Origin: Paenibacillus sp. FSL R10-2734
GTDB lineage: Bacteria > Bacillota > Bacilli > Paenibacillales > Paenibacillaceae
Direction: 5' to 3'
DNA length: 64,000 bases
NCBI RefSeq assembly: GCF_037963865.1
Contig: NZ_CP150170.1
Span: 6,262,001-6,326,000, forward strand
Each line of letters opens with the position of its first letter. Position 1 is the stretch's first letter. The translations under genes and the position numbers were made by a program. Positions 27,616-36,811 of this stretch are shown here, one piece after another. The notes below the pieces were generated by a model that ran no database searches, had not been told where the DNA came from, and saw only the letters and a list, made by a program, of their open reading frames with translations.

Positions 27616-29006
27616 AGACTGTACTGCTCCTTCCTAATTCGCAGCCACTGTCCACCTCCCTCAGTGATCACTCCTTCTTCAGAGGTATAGACAACATCCC
27701 CACGACATATCGTAGCAGCGACCTTGCAGGACAGAGTTCTTCCGATATATGGGCTGTGCTTGTGGCGATATAACAAATTCTCAGCAGTCAGCGTATAGGT
27801 TGTGCTTGGGTTCAGCAGAACTAGATCGGCATCTAGACCAAGAGCTATAGTGCCTTTAAGATGATCTATTCCAAAGCGTTTTGCGGGTTGCCCGGCAAGC
27901 AGGCGAGAGATTAAGGTAATGGGCAAACCGCGGACATTCACACCTTCATGAAACATAAGCTCAAAGCTGCTTTGCGCACCTGAGATTCCGCCCCAAGCCT
28001 CAAAAAAAGACAACTCCGGTTGCAGCTTCAATTCCGTCGGACATGGAGAATGATCTGAAGCGATCAGGTCAATTTTGCCTTGGGCTAGCACTTCCCATAG
28101 CTTTTCCTGCTCCATCGCACTTCGCAGTGGAGGGGCACATTTTGCAACAGGTCCTAGATCCTCCATATCACTTTCAGTAAGCACCAGATAATGCGGGCAT
28201 GTTTCAGCCGAAACATCCAGCCCTCGTAGCTTGGCTTCATAGATTTTCTCAATGGCAGCAGCCGTGCTGATATGGACAAAATGCAACCGACATCCAGTCC
28301 GTTCACAGTACAGCAGCGCCCTGGACACTGCCTCCAGCTCTGCCTCAGCAGGGCGACAAGCCGCAAAATCTCTTGCGCTGCTTCCACCATTACGCATTGC
28401 ATCTGCGGTCAACACTGCCGTGATAGCTTCACTTTCGGCATGAAGGGCCAGAATTCCACCCAAAGCAGCAATTCGCTGCATCCCTTGATAGAGTGTATCC
28501 TCATCCACTTCGCGGAATCTTCCCTCGCCCGCCCCTCCGGGATTGGAGAGAAAAGCTTTAAATCCAGTAACACCAGCCGTTGCTAGAGCTTCCAAATCAA
28601 CTAGATTACCGGGAACAAGTCCGCCCCACAGCACATAATCAACGGCGGAGTTGCCTGCCGCAGCACTCACCTTCTGATGGAGTGCAGCCTCATTCACAGT
28701 GGGTGGATTTCCGTTAAGTGGCATATCTGCATACGTTGTGCAGCCACCCGCTGCCAGAGCTGCCGATCCACTACGAAACCCCTCCCAATGACCCAGCGCT
28801 GGCTCATTAAAGTGGACATGCATATCAATCATACCGGGGAGAACATAGTACCCCTCAGCATCAATGATTTTGGTCAGTGGTGCAGTGGAAAGCTCCTCAC
28901 CCAGTGCGACAATCTTTCCCTCCGATACAGCTATGTCCAGCTTAAGTACCTGATCAGGCAGCACTACATTCCCGTTTTTAATTACAAGTTCATAGGGCTC
29001 CTTCAA
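27612..29006 (-). CDS. pucH: Allantoinase
   Basis: 464 residues from a TTG start at 29006 with AGGAGGTGG just upstream. It is a cyclic amidohydrolase of the dihydroorotase/allantoinase group: GMIDMHVHFNEP (metal His pair), the carboxylated Lys in VTGFKAFLSNPGG, LHAESEAI, HFVHISTAAA and LIASDHSPCP with the catalytic Asp. It opens the hydantoin ring of allantoin to allantoate. It is placed between the HIU hydrolase and allantoate amidohydrolase genes, in pathway order. Confidence 0.94.
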   Translation of the reverse strand: MKEPYELVIKNGNVVLPDQVLKLDIAVSEGKIVALGEELSTAPLTKIIDAEGYYVLPGMIDMHVHFNEPALGHWEGFRSGSAALAAGGCTTYADMPLNGNPPTVNEAALHQKVSAAAGNSAVDYVLWGGLVPGNLVDLEALATAGVTGFKAFLSNPGGAGEGRFREVDEDTLYQGMQRIAALGGILALHAESEAITAVLTADAMRNGGSSARDFAACRPAEAELEAVSRALLYCERTGCRLHFVHISTAAAIEKIYEAKLRGLDVSAETCPHYLVLTESDMEDLGPVAKCAPPLRSAMEQEKLWEVLAQGKIDLIASDHSPCPTELKLQPELSFFEAWGGISGAQSSFELMFHEGVNVRGLPITLISRLLAGQPAKRFGIDHLKGTIALGLDADLVLLNPSTTYTLTAENLLYRHKHSPYIGRTLSCKVAATICRGDVVYTSEEGVITEGGGQWLRIRKEQYSL

Positions 29007-29039
29007 GAGCTGCCACCTCCTCCGGTCATCGAATCTTCT

Positions 29040-29444
29040 CTAACTTCCTCGATATGTGCTGTACCCACCAGGAGCAACTAGCAAAGGTACATGGTAGTGG
29101 TCTGTAGAGCTTCCTATATGAAAGCGAATGGGTATTTGTTCTAGAAAAAAAGACATCTCACGTTTAGCGTCTACTGAGCTTTCAGTTACTCCTATGCCAA
29201 CAGCCGACTCTTTGGCATCAACTCTACGATAGTAATCGCCGACCATAAACAGCAGCTCATAGCAGCCAGCTTCTATCTCACTCCCCTCCAGCAGTGGAGC
29301 ATCCAGCCTCCCGTCACTGTTCGTGACTTCTTCACACAGAAGCTTGCTCATTCCATCCGTAAGCTTCCAGAGCTGAAGTGTCAGACCTACAGCAGGAATC
29401 CCCCGCGACAAATCCAGCACATGGGTAGTAAGACGCCCGCTCAT
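29040..29444 (-). CDS. pucM: 5-hydroxyisourate hydrolase
   Basis: 134 residues, transthyretin-related. The family start RLTTHVLDLSRGIPAVGL and end GGYSTYRGS are both present; these hold the active-site His, Arg and the YRGS tail. It hydrolyses 5-hydroxyisourate, the uricase product, to OHCU. Its start overlaps the uricase stop by one base (TAATG at 29444), so the two consecutive enzymes are translationally coupled. Confidence 0.95.
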   Translation of the reverse strand: MSGRLTTHVLDLSRGIPAVGLTLQLWKLTDGMSKLLCEEVTNSDGRLDAPLLEGSEIEAGCYELLFMVGDYYRRVDAKESAVGIGVTESSVDAKREMSFFLEQIPIRFHIGSSTDHYHVPLLVAPGGYSTYRGS

Positions 29445-30403
29445 TACGCTGTTTCTCCAGCCAAATCAGCACGACTAACAGAAAAACCCTGAAAACCATA
29501 GGGTGGACGAGGTTCGGTGAACACTCCACCTTTAGCCTCTTCAGGCTCAACAATCGTTTCCCAAGTCCGGTTATTGGACTCAAACGAGACTGTAGCCAAT
29601 TGAGGGAAACGGGATAACACGCGCAGTCCGATTTGATAAATCAACGATTGGATCGATGGACTGTTCAGCTCATGAAAAGCGCTATGGGCGATATCACGAA
29701 TCTGCTCCGCAGCCACATATTGACCTTGATCTCCATCCAAAGCGTGCTCGACATCATTGTAGGTCCAGTTAATATTGAGAAAAATATAAAGCGGACGGTC
29801 AAAGCTCTCTGGTAATGTCGTATATTCATCTCGGACAAATCCATAAAACGAGCTTCCGCTCACTTTTATTAGCTGTAAATCCTTCAATCGGCATTCATGA
29901 GCGACAACCTCAGTTCCAGCCTCTCCACGTTTTACAGTCAGCGAAGCTGAGTAGGATTCATTATTGGAGTGCCGCAGCACTAAATGACTCTGCCTAAGCC
30001 CCTCACTCCCGGGCACCATTACCTGTTCAAAAGGTAATCGATCAGCGGAAACCGAAACCGCAGTGACATGACTGTATCTATCGATAAAACGGCTGCTTAG
30101 AAGCTGTAATAATCCTTCCGTTGTGCTGCCGGTGTAGTCGGCGGTATTGCGCAGGATGAAATTTTTCATAGAGTCGGTAGCTACCACCATAGAATTATCC
30201 CCCTCTGAAAAAGAAGGAAGAAACGCTTCGCCCGTAACAGCGAATGTAATATTATGCGCGAATATAATGTTGTCGCAGCCCGTAAAGGAAGATTCGGGAA
30301 CAGGGGTAACGGTCAGCGGCTTAGCATAAGTACGATAGGTTAGCACATCGCTTTTTCCATAAAACATTGTACGTCCGTTAATTGGTTCCAGCATGGCTGA
30401 CAC
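29444..30403 (-). CDS. pucL: Urate oxidase (uricase)
   Basis: 319 residues. Uricase features are GKSDVLTYRTYAKPLTVTP near the N-terminus, the FAHNITFAVTGEAFLPSFSEGDNSMVVATDS core containing the active-site Thr and Asp, and PPYGFQGFSVSRADL at the C-terminus. It oxidises urate to 5-hydroxyisourate without a cofactor. In B. subtilis, PucL is a fusion whose N-terminal half is OHCU decarboxylase; here that half is a separate gene 9 bp upstream. The stop overlaps the pucM start. Confidence 0.95.
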   Translation of the reverse strand: MSAMLEPINGRTMFYGKSDVLTYRTYAKPLTVTPVPESSFTGCDNIIFAHNITFAVTGEAFLPSFSEGDNSMVVATDSMKNFILRNTADYTGSTTEGLLQLLSSRFIDRYSHVTAVSVSADRLPFEQVMVPGSEGLRQSHLVLRHSNNESYSASLTVKRGEAGTEVVAHECRLKDLQLIKVSGSSFYGFVRDEYTTLPESFDRPLYIFLNINWTYNDVEHALDGDQGQYVAAEQIRDIAHSAFHELNSPSIQSLIYQIGLRVLSRFPQLATVSFESNNRTWETIVEPEEAKGGVFTEPRPPYGFQGFSVSRADLAGETA

Positions 30404-30412
30404 CCTCCCCGA

Positions 30413-30934
30413 TTATGATGAATGAATGATTAAATCACTTAAGCGGAATTTCGTAATTAGGCCGATCTCAGAAAAAGCTTGCACCCATTCCTCCTGAGGT
30501 GACCGTTCTACTCGCGCTCCAATGGCGCTGATGATGTCATCTTTGTTTTTGCCACGAACCGCTAGAATAAAAGGGAACTGAAATTTGTCTGTATACTTTT
30601 TATTCAGATCATTCAAGAGATTAATTTCTTCCGTTGTTAGCCCATCCAATCCAGCTCCTTGCTGCTCTAATGCAGACAAAGGTGTAACCTGAAGCCTAGT
30701 CGCCAGATCTGGGTGAGCCTTTAATAGCCCCTCCATTCGGCTCCGGTCAGCACTCAGAACGGTCTGCATCATGGTGCTATGCAAATGCTCTATAGAATGG
30801 AATGGGATCTGCTTAAAAGCCTCCTCTGCTACCCACGGTGAATGTTCAAAAATGCCCCCAAGATGCTTCACAAAATCCGTTATACTCATGGCATTTATCT
30901 CTTCCAGCGTAAACTTGTATTCAGAAATGACCAT
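30413..30934 (-). CDS. OHCU decarboxylase (stand-alone)
   Basis: 173 residues, helical. It has the family segments EEINAMSITDFVKHLGGIFEHSPWVAEEAF and KFQFPFILAVRGKNKDDI (catalytic His and Glu in the first, PFI-x-x-V-x-G in the second; both quoted in part). It decarboxylates 2-oxo-4-hydroxy-4-carboxy-5-ureidoimidazoline to S-allantoin. It is the equivalent of the N-terminal domain of B. subtilis PucL but ends in its own stop codon, 9 bp before the uricase start. Confidence 0.92.
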   Translation of the reverse strand: MVISEYKFTLEEINAMSITDFVKHLGGIFEHSPWVAEEAFKQIPFHSIEHLHSTMMQTVLSADRSRMEGLLKAHPDLATRLQVTPLSALEQQGAGLDGLTTEEINLLNDLNKKYTDKFQFPFILAVRGKNKDDIISAIGARVERSPQEEWVQAFSEIGLITKFRLSDLIIHSS

Positions 30935-30938
30935 CCGC

Positions 30939-31475
30939 TTAGCCTCCTATAGCTTTATTAACAGCTCGCATGATGCCTCCGTATCCTGTACAGCGACAAA
31001 TGTTGCCAGATAAAGCTTCTTCCACTTCAGCCTGAGTAGGATGTGGGTTCTCATCCAGCAGAGCAACCACCGAGATGACCATCCCTGGAGTACAATAACC
31101 GCATTGGAACCCACCTTCTTCCAAAAAAGCACGCTGAACGGGATGTAACCCCGCCTCACTAAGACCTTCAATCGTTGTAATTTCGGCACCTGAGCATTGA
31201 TAGGCCATCGCCAGACATGAATTCACCGGATGCCCATCCACGAGCACCATACAGGCTCCGCAGCGGCCAATCTCACAAGAGCGTTTCGTTCCGGTCAGCT
31301 CCAGATCTTCACGTATGACATTTAAAAGCCGGCGGGAGGGTGGAATCTCTCTGGATACCGCTTTTCCGTTGAGGTTGCACTTGAAGGTGAACCTCTCTTC
31401 TGCAAAAGCATCCTCAGACGATGCTGGGTCAGGCTTCTCCTCATTTAGATCCGAATTCGGATTATAGCTCCACAT
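30939..31475 (-). CDS. pucE: Xanthine dehydrogenase, [2Fe-2S] subunit
   Basis: 178 residues. A plant-type ferredoxin cluster site (CEIGRCGACMVLVDG with a later Cys in NSCLA) and the second cluster site (CGYCTPGM and CRCTGYGGI) are both complete. It carries electrons from the molybdenum centre to FAD. The N-terminal about 25 residues (EEKPDPASSEDAFAEE) are an acidic extension beyond the usual start of the family. It overlaps the end of the catalytic subunit gene by 14 bp and is followed 4 bp later by the OHCU decarboxylase gene. Confidence 0.94.
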   Translation of the reverse strand: MWSYNPNSDLNEEKPDPASSEDAFAEERFTFKCNLNGKAVSREIPPSRRLLNVIREDLELTGTKRSCEIGRCGACMVLVDGHPVNSCLAMAYQCSGAEITTIEGLSEAGLHPVQRAFLEEGGFQCGYCTPGMVISVVALLDENPHPTQAEVEEALSGNICRCTGYGGIMRAVNKAIGG

Positions 31476-33756
31476 GGATATTCACCGCCTTTTGTGGAAT
31501 AAACGGCGTAGATTGCAGCCATTCGGGATCAATCGGCAGCTTAGTTATCCGTTTACCTACAGCCTGAAATATGGCCGAGGCAACTGCCGGAGCTAAATTG
31601 ACGGATCCCACCTCTCCAATACCGCGAGGACCATACGTATCATGATCCGGCAAATCCTCTATCGGCTGCACATGAATGCTGCCATTCATGTCGGCAATGG
31701 TCGGCACTAAGTAGGTGTCTAAATTTTTGGTGACATAGCTGCCGTCTGACATTACAGCATCCTCTGATAAGGTGAAACCTATCGCCATACTGCTTCCGCC
31801 TTCGATCTGCCCGAGATAACCTTGCGGATTAGCTACCGGCCCCGCTGCTACCGCATGATATTGGTCCAATACACGAACACGACCTGTAAGCAAATTAACT
31901 TCCACGCGGACCGCGATAGCGGAATAGGTGTATAGAAAATGTGCACCCACTCTTTTAAAGGGTGTGGTTGGGTAAGTAAACTTCGTATTACAGACAATGG
32001 GTTCTGAAATACTCTGTGCCAGCTCCTTGTAAGTCAGAAGCAGACCACCGTCTTTTTGCCAAATTCCGTTAGGGCCGAGGTTCATTTCAGGGATATCCAG
32101 CTCTGGCTTTATCGTCGCAGCTGCCTGCAACACTCGAGCGGTGAAGTCTGGACGTAGCCGTTTAAGAGCCATCCACATCATGCTTGTCGAACGTGAAGCT
32201 GTACTTGATCCACTGTCGGGCACCACATCCGTATCACCAATGACTATCCTTAAATCCTCTGCTGCGAAGCCAAACTGTTCAATCAGCATTTGTTCCAATG
32301 TAGCGATTAAGCCCTGACCAAACTCCTCGTAACCAAACACCGCCTCGATCCTGCCATCTAGCGTCAGAGACAGCCGTCCCCCCGCCGGATCTGGAATGCC
32401 ATAACCAAGTCCTGCACCATGCATTGCTATTGCAGCACCCGTTCCAGTTACGATCCATGGTTCCACGAAACCTGAACCTCTGTCTGTAGACTCGGCCTCA
32501 GTCATGAGCGGCGAACCCGCCAGCGCTTCCCATACCTGAAAGGCACCATCGGTTTGAGCAATTTCCTGACCCAGTGGCCCTAGATCACCATATTCACGTA
32601 AATTGCGGCGACGCATTTCCCATGGATCGATCTGCAATCGCTCAGCCAATCGATCGATTTGTCCTTCCAAAGCGAATATCACCTGATTGCCGCCAAATCC
32701 TCGAAATTCACCAGACACACCGTTATTGGTATATACAGCAAAACCTTCCACATCCACATGATCGATGATATAAGGGCCCATCACATGTTCTGTCGCGAAG
32801 TTGAGCACCTCCGCTCCCAGCGTTGCGTAAGCTCCCGTATCCGAAATAATTCTGACCTGATGCGCCTTGATGTTCCCTTCATGGTCGCAGCCAGTTTTCA
32901 TGGTGATTTTCATGGGATGACGTTTTAGTCCTGCCCGTACCGATTCTGCTCTCGAATTATGCAGCCTTATTGGACGTTGAGTCTTCAGTGCTAGCAGCGC
33001 TCCATACGGCTGTACATTCAGTTCGTCTTTTCCTCCAAAGGACCCACCGATGGGACTCGAGATGACTCGGATATCTTCTTGAGGAATACCTAGAATTCTA
33101 GATAGCTGCATGCGATCCATCAGCCCATGTTGTGTAGCTGAATATACGGTAAGGCGTCCGTTAGCTTCGGGGATAAACAATCCGCCTTCAGTCTCCATAT
33201 AAGTGTGCATTTGGCGCGGTGTGTAATACGTCTCCTCCACTACATGGCAGCAATCCTTAAATACGGCTTCCGGTTCTCCCTTACGATATTCCGTATGATG
33301 AAGCACATTCCCCTCAGCATGCAGCAGGATTGTATCCTTCTTCATCGCTTCTTCCGGGTCCTCCAACAGTGGTAGAAGTTCATAATCCACTTCGATAAGG
33401 GATAAGGCGTATTCCGCAATTTCATCCGTCTCTGCCGCTACTGCCGCAATCGCATCGCCAGTGTACCGCACACGATCACTGCAAAATACCGGTTGATGCG
33501 GCAAGGCTATACCAAAACCGTTAAGTCCGGGCACATCTTCATGTGTAATTACTGCGTGTACACCAAGGACTTCAATGGCCTTCTCAATACGCACGGACAA
33601 AATACGAGCATGTGCCTGCCCACTGCGGAGCACGCGGCCGATCAACATACCTTCCGCCCTCATGTCGGTCAAATACTGCAGCTTACCGGATACCTTGCCC
33701 TCTCCGTCGGGTCGTGTACGCCAACGGCTCCCGCTGGATTCCTTATTCAGCAGCAT
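31462..33756 (-). CDS. pucD: Xanthine dehydrogenase, molybdopterin catalytic subunit
   Basis: 764 residues, xanthine oxidase family large subunit. An N-terminal hammerhead domain (about 10-125, VSGKLQYLTDMRAEGMLIG) is followed by molybdopterin-binding segments, including the GGSFGGKDE loop and GEFRGFGGNQ, and the catalytic Glu in GPRGIGEVGSVNLAPA near the C-terminus. It hydroxylates hypoxanthine and xanthine to urate using water. It works with the FAD subunit encoded 34 bp upstream and the iron-sulphur subunit that overlaps its 3' end. XdhC- and MobA-like maturation genes lie further upstream. Confidence 0.95.
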   Translation of the reverse strand: MLLNKESSGSRWRTRPDGEGKVSGKLQYLTDMRAEGMLIGRVLRSGQAHARILSVRIEKAIEVLGVHAVITHEDVPGLNGFGIALPHQPVFCSDRVRYTGDAIAAVAAETDEIAEYALSLIEVDYELLPLLEDPEEAMKKDTILLHAEGNVLHHTEYRKGEPEAVFKDCCHVVEETYYTPRQMHTYMETEGGLFIPEANGRLTVYSATQHGLMDRMQLSRILGIPQEDIRVISSPIGGSFGGKDELNVQPYGALLALKTQRPIRLHNSRAESVRAGLKRHPMKITMKTGCDHEGNIKAHQVRIISDTGAYATLGAEVLNFATEHVMGPYIIDHVDVEGFAVYTNNGVSGEFRGFGGNQVIFALEGQIDRLAERLQIDPWEMRRRNLREYGDLGPLGQEIAQTDGAFQVWEALAGSPLMTEAESTDRGSGFVEPWIVTGTGAAIAMHGAGLGYGIPDPAGGRLSLTLDGRIEAVFGYEEFGQGLIATLEQMLIEQFGFAAEDLRIVIGDTDVVPDSGSSTASRSTSMMWMALKRLRPDFTARVLQAAATIKPELDIPEMNLGPNGIWQKDGGLLLTYKELAQSISEPIVCNTKFTYPTTPFKRVGAHFLYTYSAIAVRVEVNLLTGRVRVLDQYHAVAAGPVANPQGYLGQIEGGSSMAIGFTLSEDAVMSDGSYVTKNLDTYLVPTIADMNGSIHVQPIEDLPDHDTYGPRGIGEVGSVNLAPAVASAIFQAVGKRITKLPIDPEWLQSTPFIPQKAVNIHVEL

Positions 33757-33790
33757 TTTCCCTCTCTCCTTTCGTGGGGTTATTCACCTC

Positions 33791-34690
33791 TTAACTTCTT
33801 ATATTCATAGCCTTCCACAGCTCAGATACAACCAAGTTCCCAGCAGTCTTTTTCTTATAAAGGTCTGTGGCAAAGGGATCACTATACGTGTCAAAGCTGT
33901 CCTCAACCACTTCATATAGAGCAGGTAGCAGCGCCTCTGTATACACCAAATCTTCAAGCATTGCTTCAGCTCTACTTAGTCGCTGCGGCCGCCCCGAGCC
34001 CCCACCTGCTACGATACGAACCTCGTGGAAACGATGTTCTGTATCGATCGATGCGGATATCGCTACCGTTACAAGCGAAGGGGTAAAAGCTTCTCTACGG
34101 CCAACCTTGTGAAAGATTTCCAGCCTATCTGTTAACGGATTCTCTAGGCGAGCAGGCGAGAGGCGAATCCCAGCCACAAGATCTGACGCAGCTTTCATCC
34201 CACTCCAGTGATTGTTTAGCCACTCTATCAAAGGCAGTCCCGTCATAAATTTGCCGTCATAGGAGATCAATTCAGCTTCATAGACCAGTAACGCAGGTAG
34301 AATATCACCGAAGCCAGAAGCGATATTGCCACCTATTGTAGCGAGATTACGCACCGACGGTGCAGCTATACAGCGTACGGCCTCTTGCAACGCAGGTGCC
34401 ACTGCCCCCAAATACTCATTGCTGCGGCACTCAGAAAGTGGAACAAGAGCGCCCAGAGATAAGTGAAATTCCGTTAAAGTGATGTCCGCGAGACCTGAAA
34501 TTTGCCTGAGATCAATCAGCTGTTTGGGCATTAGCGCCGTTCCATTTTCCCACCCTGTTCTCAGCAGTGTCCCTCCCGCGACATATCGGGCACTGTCCCC
34601 GAGCGCCATTTTCCTCTCCCAAGCTTCGTGCAGGCTGCGGGGCTGAATTACATCAGGTAGCCTTTCATCCTCTTCCCGTAAAACTCCCAT
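33791..34690 (-). CDS. pucC: Xanthine dehydrogenase, FAD-binding subunit
   Basis: 299 residues. FAD-binding marks are ARYVAGGTLLRTGWENG (about 34-50) and the NLATIGGNIASGFGDILPAL segment (about 116-135), followed by the CO-dehydrogenase-type C-terminal domain with VRIVAGGGSGRPQRLSRAE. It passes electrons from the iron-sulphur clusters to NAD. ATG 34690 has GGAGG upstream. It is the first enzyme gene after the ABC importer genes, with only 45 bp between, so uptake and oxidation are made from one transcript. Confidence 0.93.
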   Translation of the reverse strand: MGVLREEDERLPDVIQPRSLHEAWERKMALGDSARYVAGGTLLRTGWENGTALMPKQLIDLRQISGLADITLTEFHLSLGALVPLSECRSNEYLGAVAPALQEAVRCIAAPSVRNLATIGGNIASGFGDILPALLVYEAELISYDGKFMTGLPLIEWLNNHWSGMKAASDLVAGIRLSPARLENPLTDRLEIFHKVGRREAFTPSLVTVAISASIDTEHRFHEVRIVAGGGSGRPQRLSRAEAMLEDLVYTEALLPALYEVVEDSFDTYSDPFATDLYKKKTAGNLVVSELWKAMNIRS

Positions 34691-34735
34691 ACACTCCGCC
34701 TCCTCTTGAGCACAAGATCACTCCTATTACCTGCC

Positions 34736-35665
34736 TTAAAACCTTTGTTCCCGAATATAAGGAACTCCGAGTGCTTCCGGTGTACCGGATGGTTTATTGC
34801 GATTGCGGTACCCCAGGTACATCAGGACCAGGATGGTCACAAGATACGGAATCATTTTGAGAAAATAGGGTGGAACCGCACTACCCAGCAGTTGAATACG
34901 GAAACCAAGTGAATCTAATGCCCCGAAAAAGTAGGCACAGAACAAGGCACGCAGCGGATTCCATCTGGCGAAAATCACTAGCCCTACCGCAATCCAGCCT
35001 CGACCGGCTGTCAGCCCTTCATTCCAGGTTGGCGCGTAAGCCAATACCATATCCGCTCCGGCCAGACCGATAAGAGCAGCGCCGATGATCACATAGCTGT
35101 AGCGGATAAGCTGCACACGGATCCCCATTACATCTGCGGTAGCCGGACTGTCTCCGACTGCCCGCAAATGCAGACCCCACGAAGTACGGTGAATTAGCAA
35201 ATGCAGAACGAGTACCAACAGCAGGCTAAACCAGGTCAGATAGTCCATATTTCCGAATATCCGACCGATGACCGGAACATTCTCGAGCCAAGCCAGATGC
35301 AGCTTAGGGGATGTTCCCGGCAAAGGAATACCGCTGATCGGCTTACCTAGATAAGCGCTCAACCCACTACCAAACAAGGTCATCGCAAGACCGGACATCG
35401 TTTGATTCGCCCGCAAGGTCACACAGAGAAAAGAATGCAGCAAACCAAGTAGAGCCGTTACAGCTACGGTAGCCAGCAGAGCTAGCAACAGGTTTCCGGA
35501 GCGAATATACACGATACAAGTGGTGACCGCTCCCATCAGCATCAGTCCTTCAGCTCCAAGCTGTATAATGCCGGCGCGTTCATTTAAAATGCCCCCCAGA
35601 GTAGCCAGCAGCAGCGGGGTTCCTGCGGAAATAGCGGCAATGAGTAGCTGTGTTGTAAAATCCAT
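34736..35665 (-). CDS. Nucleoside/purine ABC importer permease (BMP-type system), subunit 2
   Basis: 309 residues, eight or more membrane helices, of the branched-chain/monosaccharide-type permease family used by BmpA-linked nucleoside importers. Typical segments are GGILNERAGIIQLGAEGLMLMGA near the N-terminus, quoted in part as LNERAGIIQLGAEG, and GWIAVGLVIFARWNP. It forms the membrane channel together with the 380-residue permease encoded 3 bp upstream. Substrate is inferred as a purine nucleoside or base from the surrounding catabolic genes. Confidence 0.9.
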   Translation of the reverse strand: MDFTTQLLIAAISAGTPLLLATLGGILNERAGIIQLGAEGLMLMGAVTTCIVYIRSGNLLLALLATVAVTALLGLLHSFLCVTLRANQTMSGLAMTLFGSGLSAYLGKPISGIPLPGTSPKLHLAWLENVPVIGRIFGNMDYLTWFSLLLVLVLHLLIHRTSWGLHLRAVGDSPATADVMGIRVQLIRYSYVIIGAALIGLAGADMVLAYAPTWNEGLTAGRGWIAVGLVIFARWNPLRALFCAYFFGALDSLGFRIQLLGSAVPPYFLKMIPYLVTILVLMYLGYRNRNKPSGTPEALGVPYIREQRF

Positions 35666-35668
35666 TGC

Positions 35669-36811
35669 CTATCTCCCCCCTTTCAGTTGAACCCCGCTAC
35701 GGCGAATGCGGAAACGATAGATCATATCGCCAGCAATCAAGAAAAACAGGATGGAGCCCTGCAGCATTTCTGATATCGATGAGGGCAGCCCGATGGTTTG
35801 AACACTATATCCGCCAACAATTAAGCCACCGAATAAAATGGAAGTAACGATTAGACCGAGTGGATTCAATTTGGCCAACCAAGCCACAATAATGGCGGTG
35901 TATCCATAACCCGGTGAAATGCCTTGCATCAGCTTGTGTGTAACACCAGAGACCTCAGCCATACCAGCGATCCCGGCGAGGCCCCCACTGATCAGCATGA
36001 CGATAATAATATGGCGCTTGATATGAATACCGGCGTATCTAGCTGCTACAGGATTGGCCCCAATCAGGCGGAGCTCGTAACCCCACTTCGTAAAACGAAT
36101 CATCAAGTAATAAATCACAACGGCGATAAGTCCAAATAACAGTCCGATATGCAATCTTGTACTTCCGAGAACAGGCAGGGACTGAGCCGCTGTAAACATA
36201 GGTGATCCGGGGAAATTAAACCCTTTAGGATCTTTCCAGGGTCCGAATACCACATAATCGAGTGCTAATAAAGCAACATAATTCAGCATCAATGAAGTGA
36301 TTAGCTCATTCACTCCAAAATGCGTCCGCGGAATAGCAGTCAGCAGTCCCCAAAGCGCTCCCGCGGCAATGCTGAACAACAGCATTAAGGATAGCGACCA
36401 GAATGAAGATAAATTAGGAAAATAAATCGTGACCGCGGTAGCGGCCATTACCCCAACCGTTAACTGCCCTTCTGCTCCAATATTCCATACAGAAATGCGG
36501 TAAGCTACGGCAATCCCAAGCCCGCACAGAAGTAAGGGGATGGCCTTAACCATCGTTTCAGTAAGACCGTACGTAGTGCCAAATGCGCCACGGAACATTT
36601 TTTCGTAGACCAGCACCGGATTCATACCATTTACCCCGATAAATAGGGCACATAGCAATAACGCTAGAATTATAGATACAATAGGTGTCCACCATGGCGA
36701 ACGAGTACGACTGGAGTCGTATTCCAAACGTAGAGAGAACCGTTTTCCTGAGCCAGATGTAATGGGTTCTAGTACGGCTGCTGCGGCATTTCTTCCATTG
36801 TCAGGGCTCAT
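35669..36811 (-). CDS. Nucleoside/purine ABC importer permease (BMP-type system), subunit 1
   Basis: 380 residues, multi-helix permease of the same family as its partner. Hallmarks are VWNIGAEGQLTVG (about 107-119), RTHFGVNELITSLMLNYVAL and GYTAIIVAWLAKLNPLG. A cytoplasmic N-terminal tail of about 40 residues precedes the first helix. The start overlaps the ATPase gene stop by 4 bp (36808-36811). Together with the ATPase and the BMP lipoprotein it makes a full uptake system. Confidence 0.9.
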   Translation of the reverse strand: MSPDNGRNAAAAVLEPITSGSGKRFSLRLEYDSSRTRSPWWTPIVSIILALLLCALFIGVNGMNPVLVYEKMFRGAFGTTYGLTETMVKAIPLLLCGLGIAVAYRISVWNIGAEGQLTVGVMAATAVTIYFPNLSSFWSLSLMLLFSIAAGALWGLLTAIPRTHFGVNELITSLMLNYVALLALDYVVFGPWKDPKGFNFPGSPMFTAAQSLPVLGSTRLHIGLLFGLIAVVIYYLMIRFTKWGYELRLIGANPVAARYAGIHIKRHIIIVMLISGGLAGIAGMAEVSGVTHKLMQGISPGYGYTAIIVAWLAKLNPLGLIVTSILFGGLIVGGYSVQTIGLPSSISEMLQGSILFFLIAGDMIYRFRIRRSGVQLKGGR

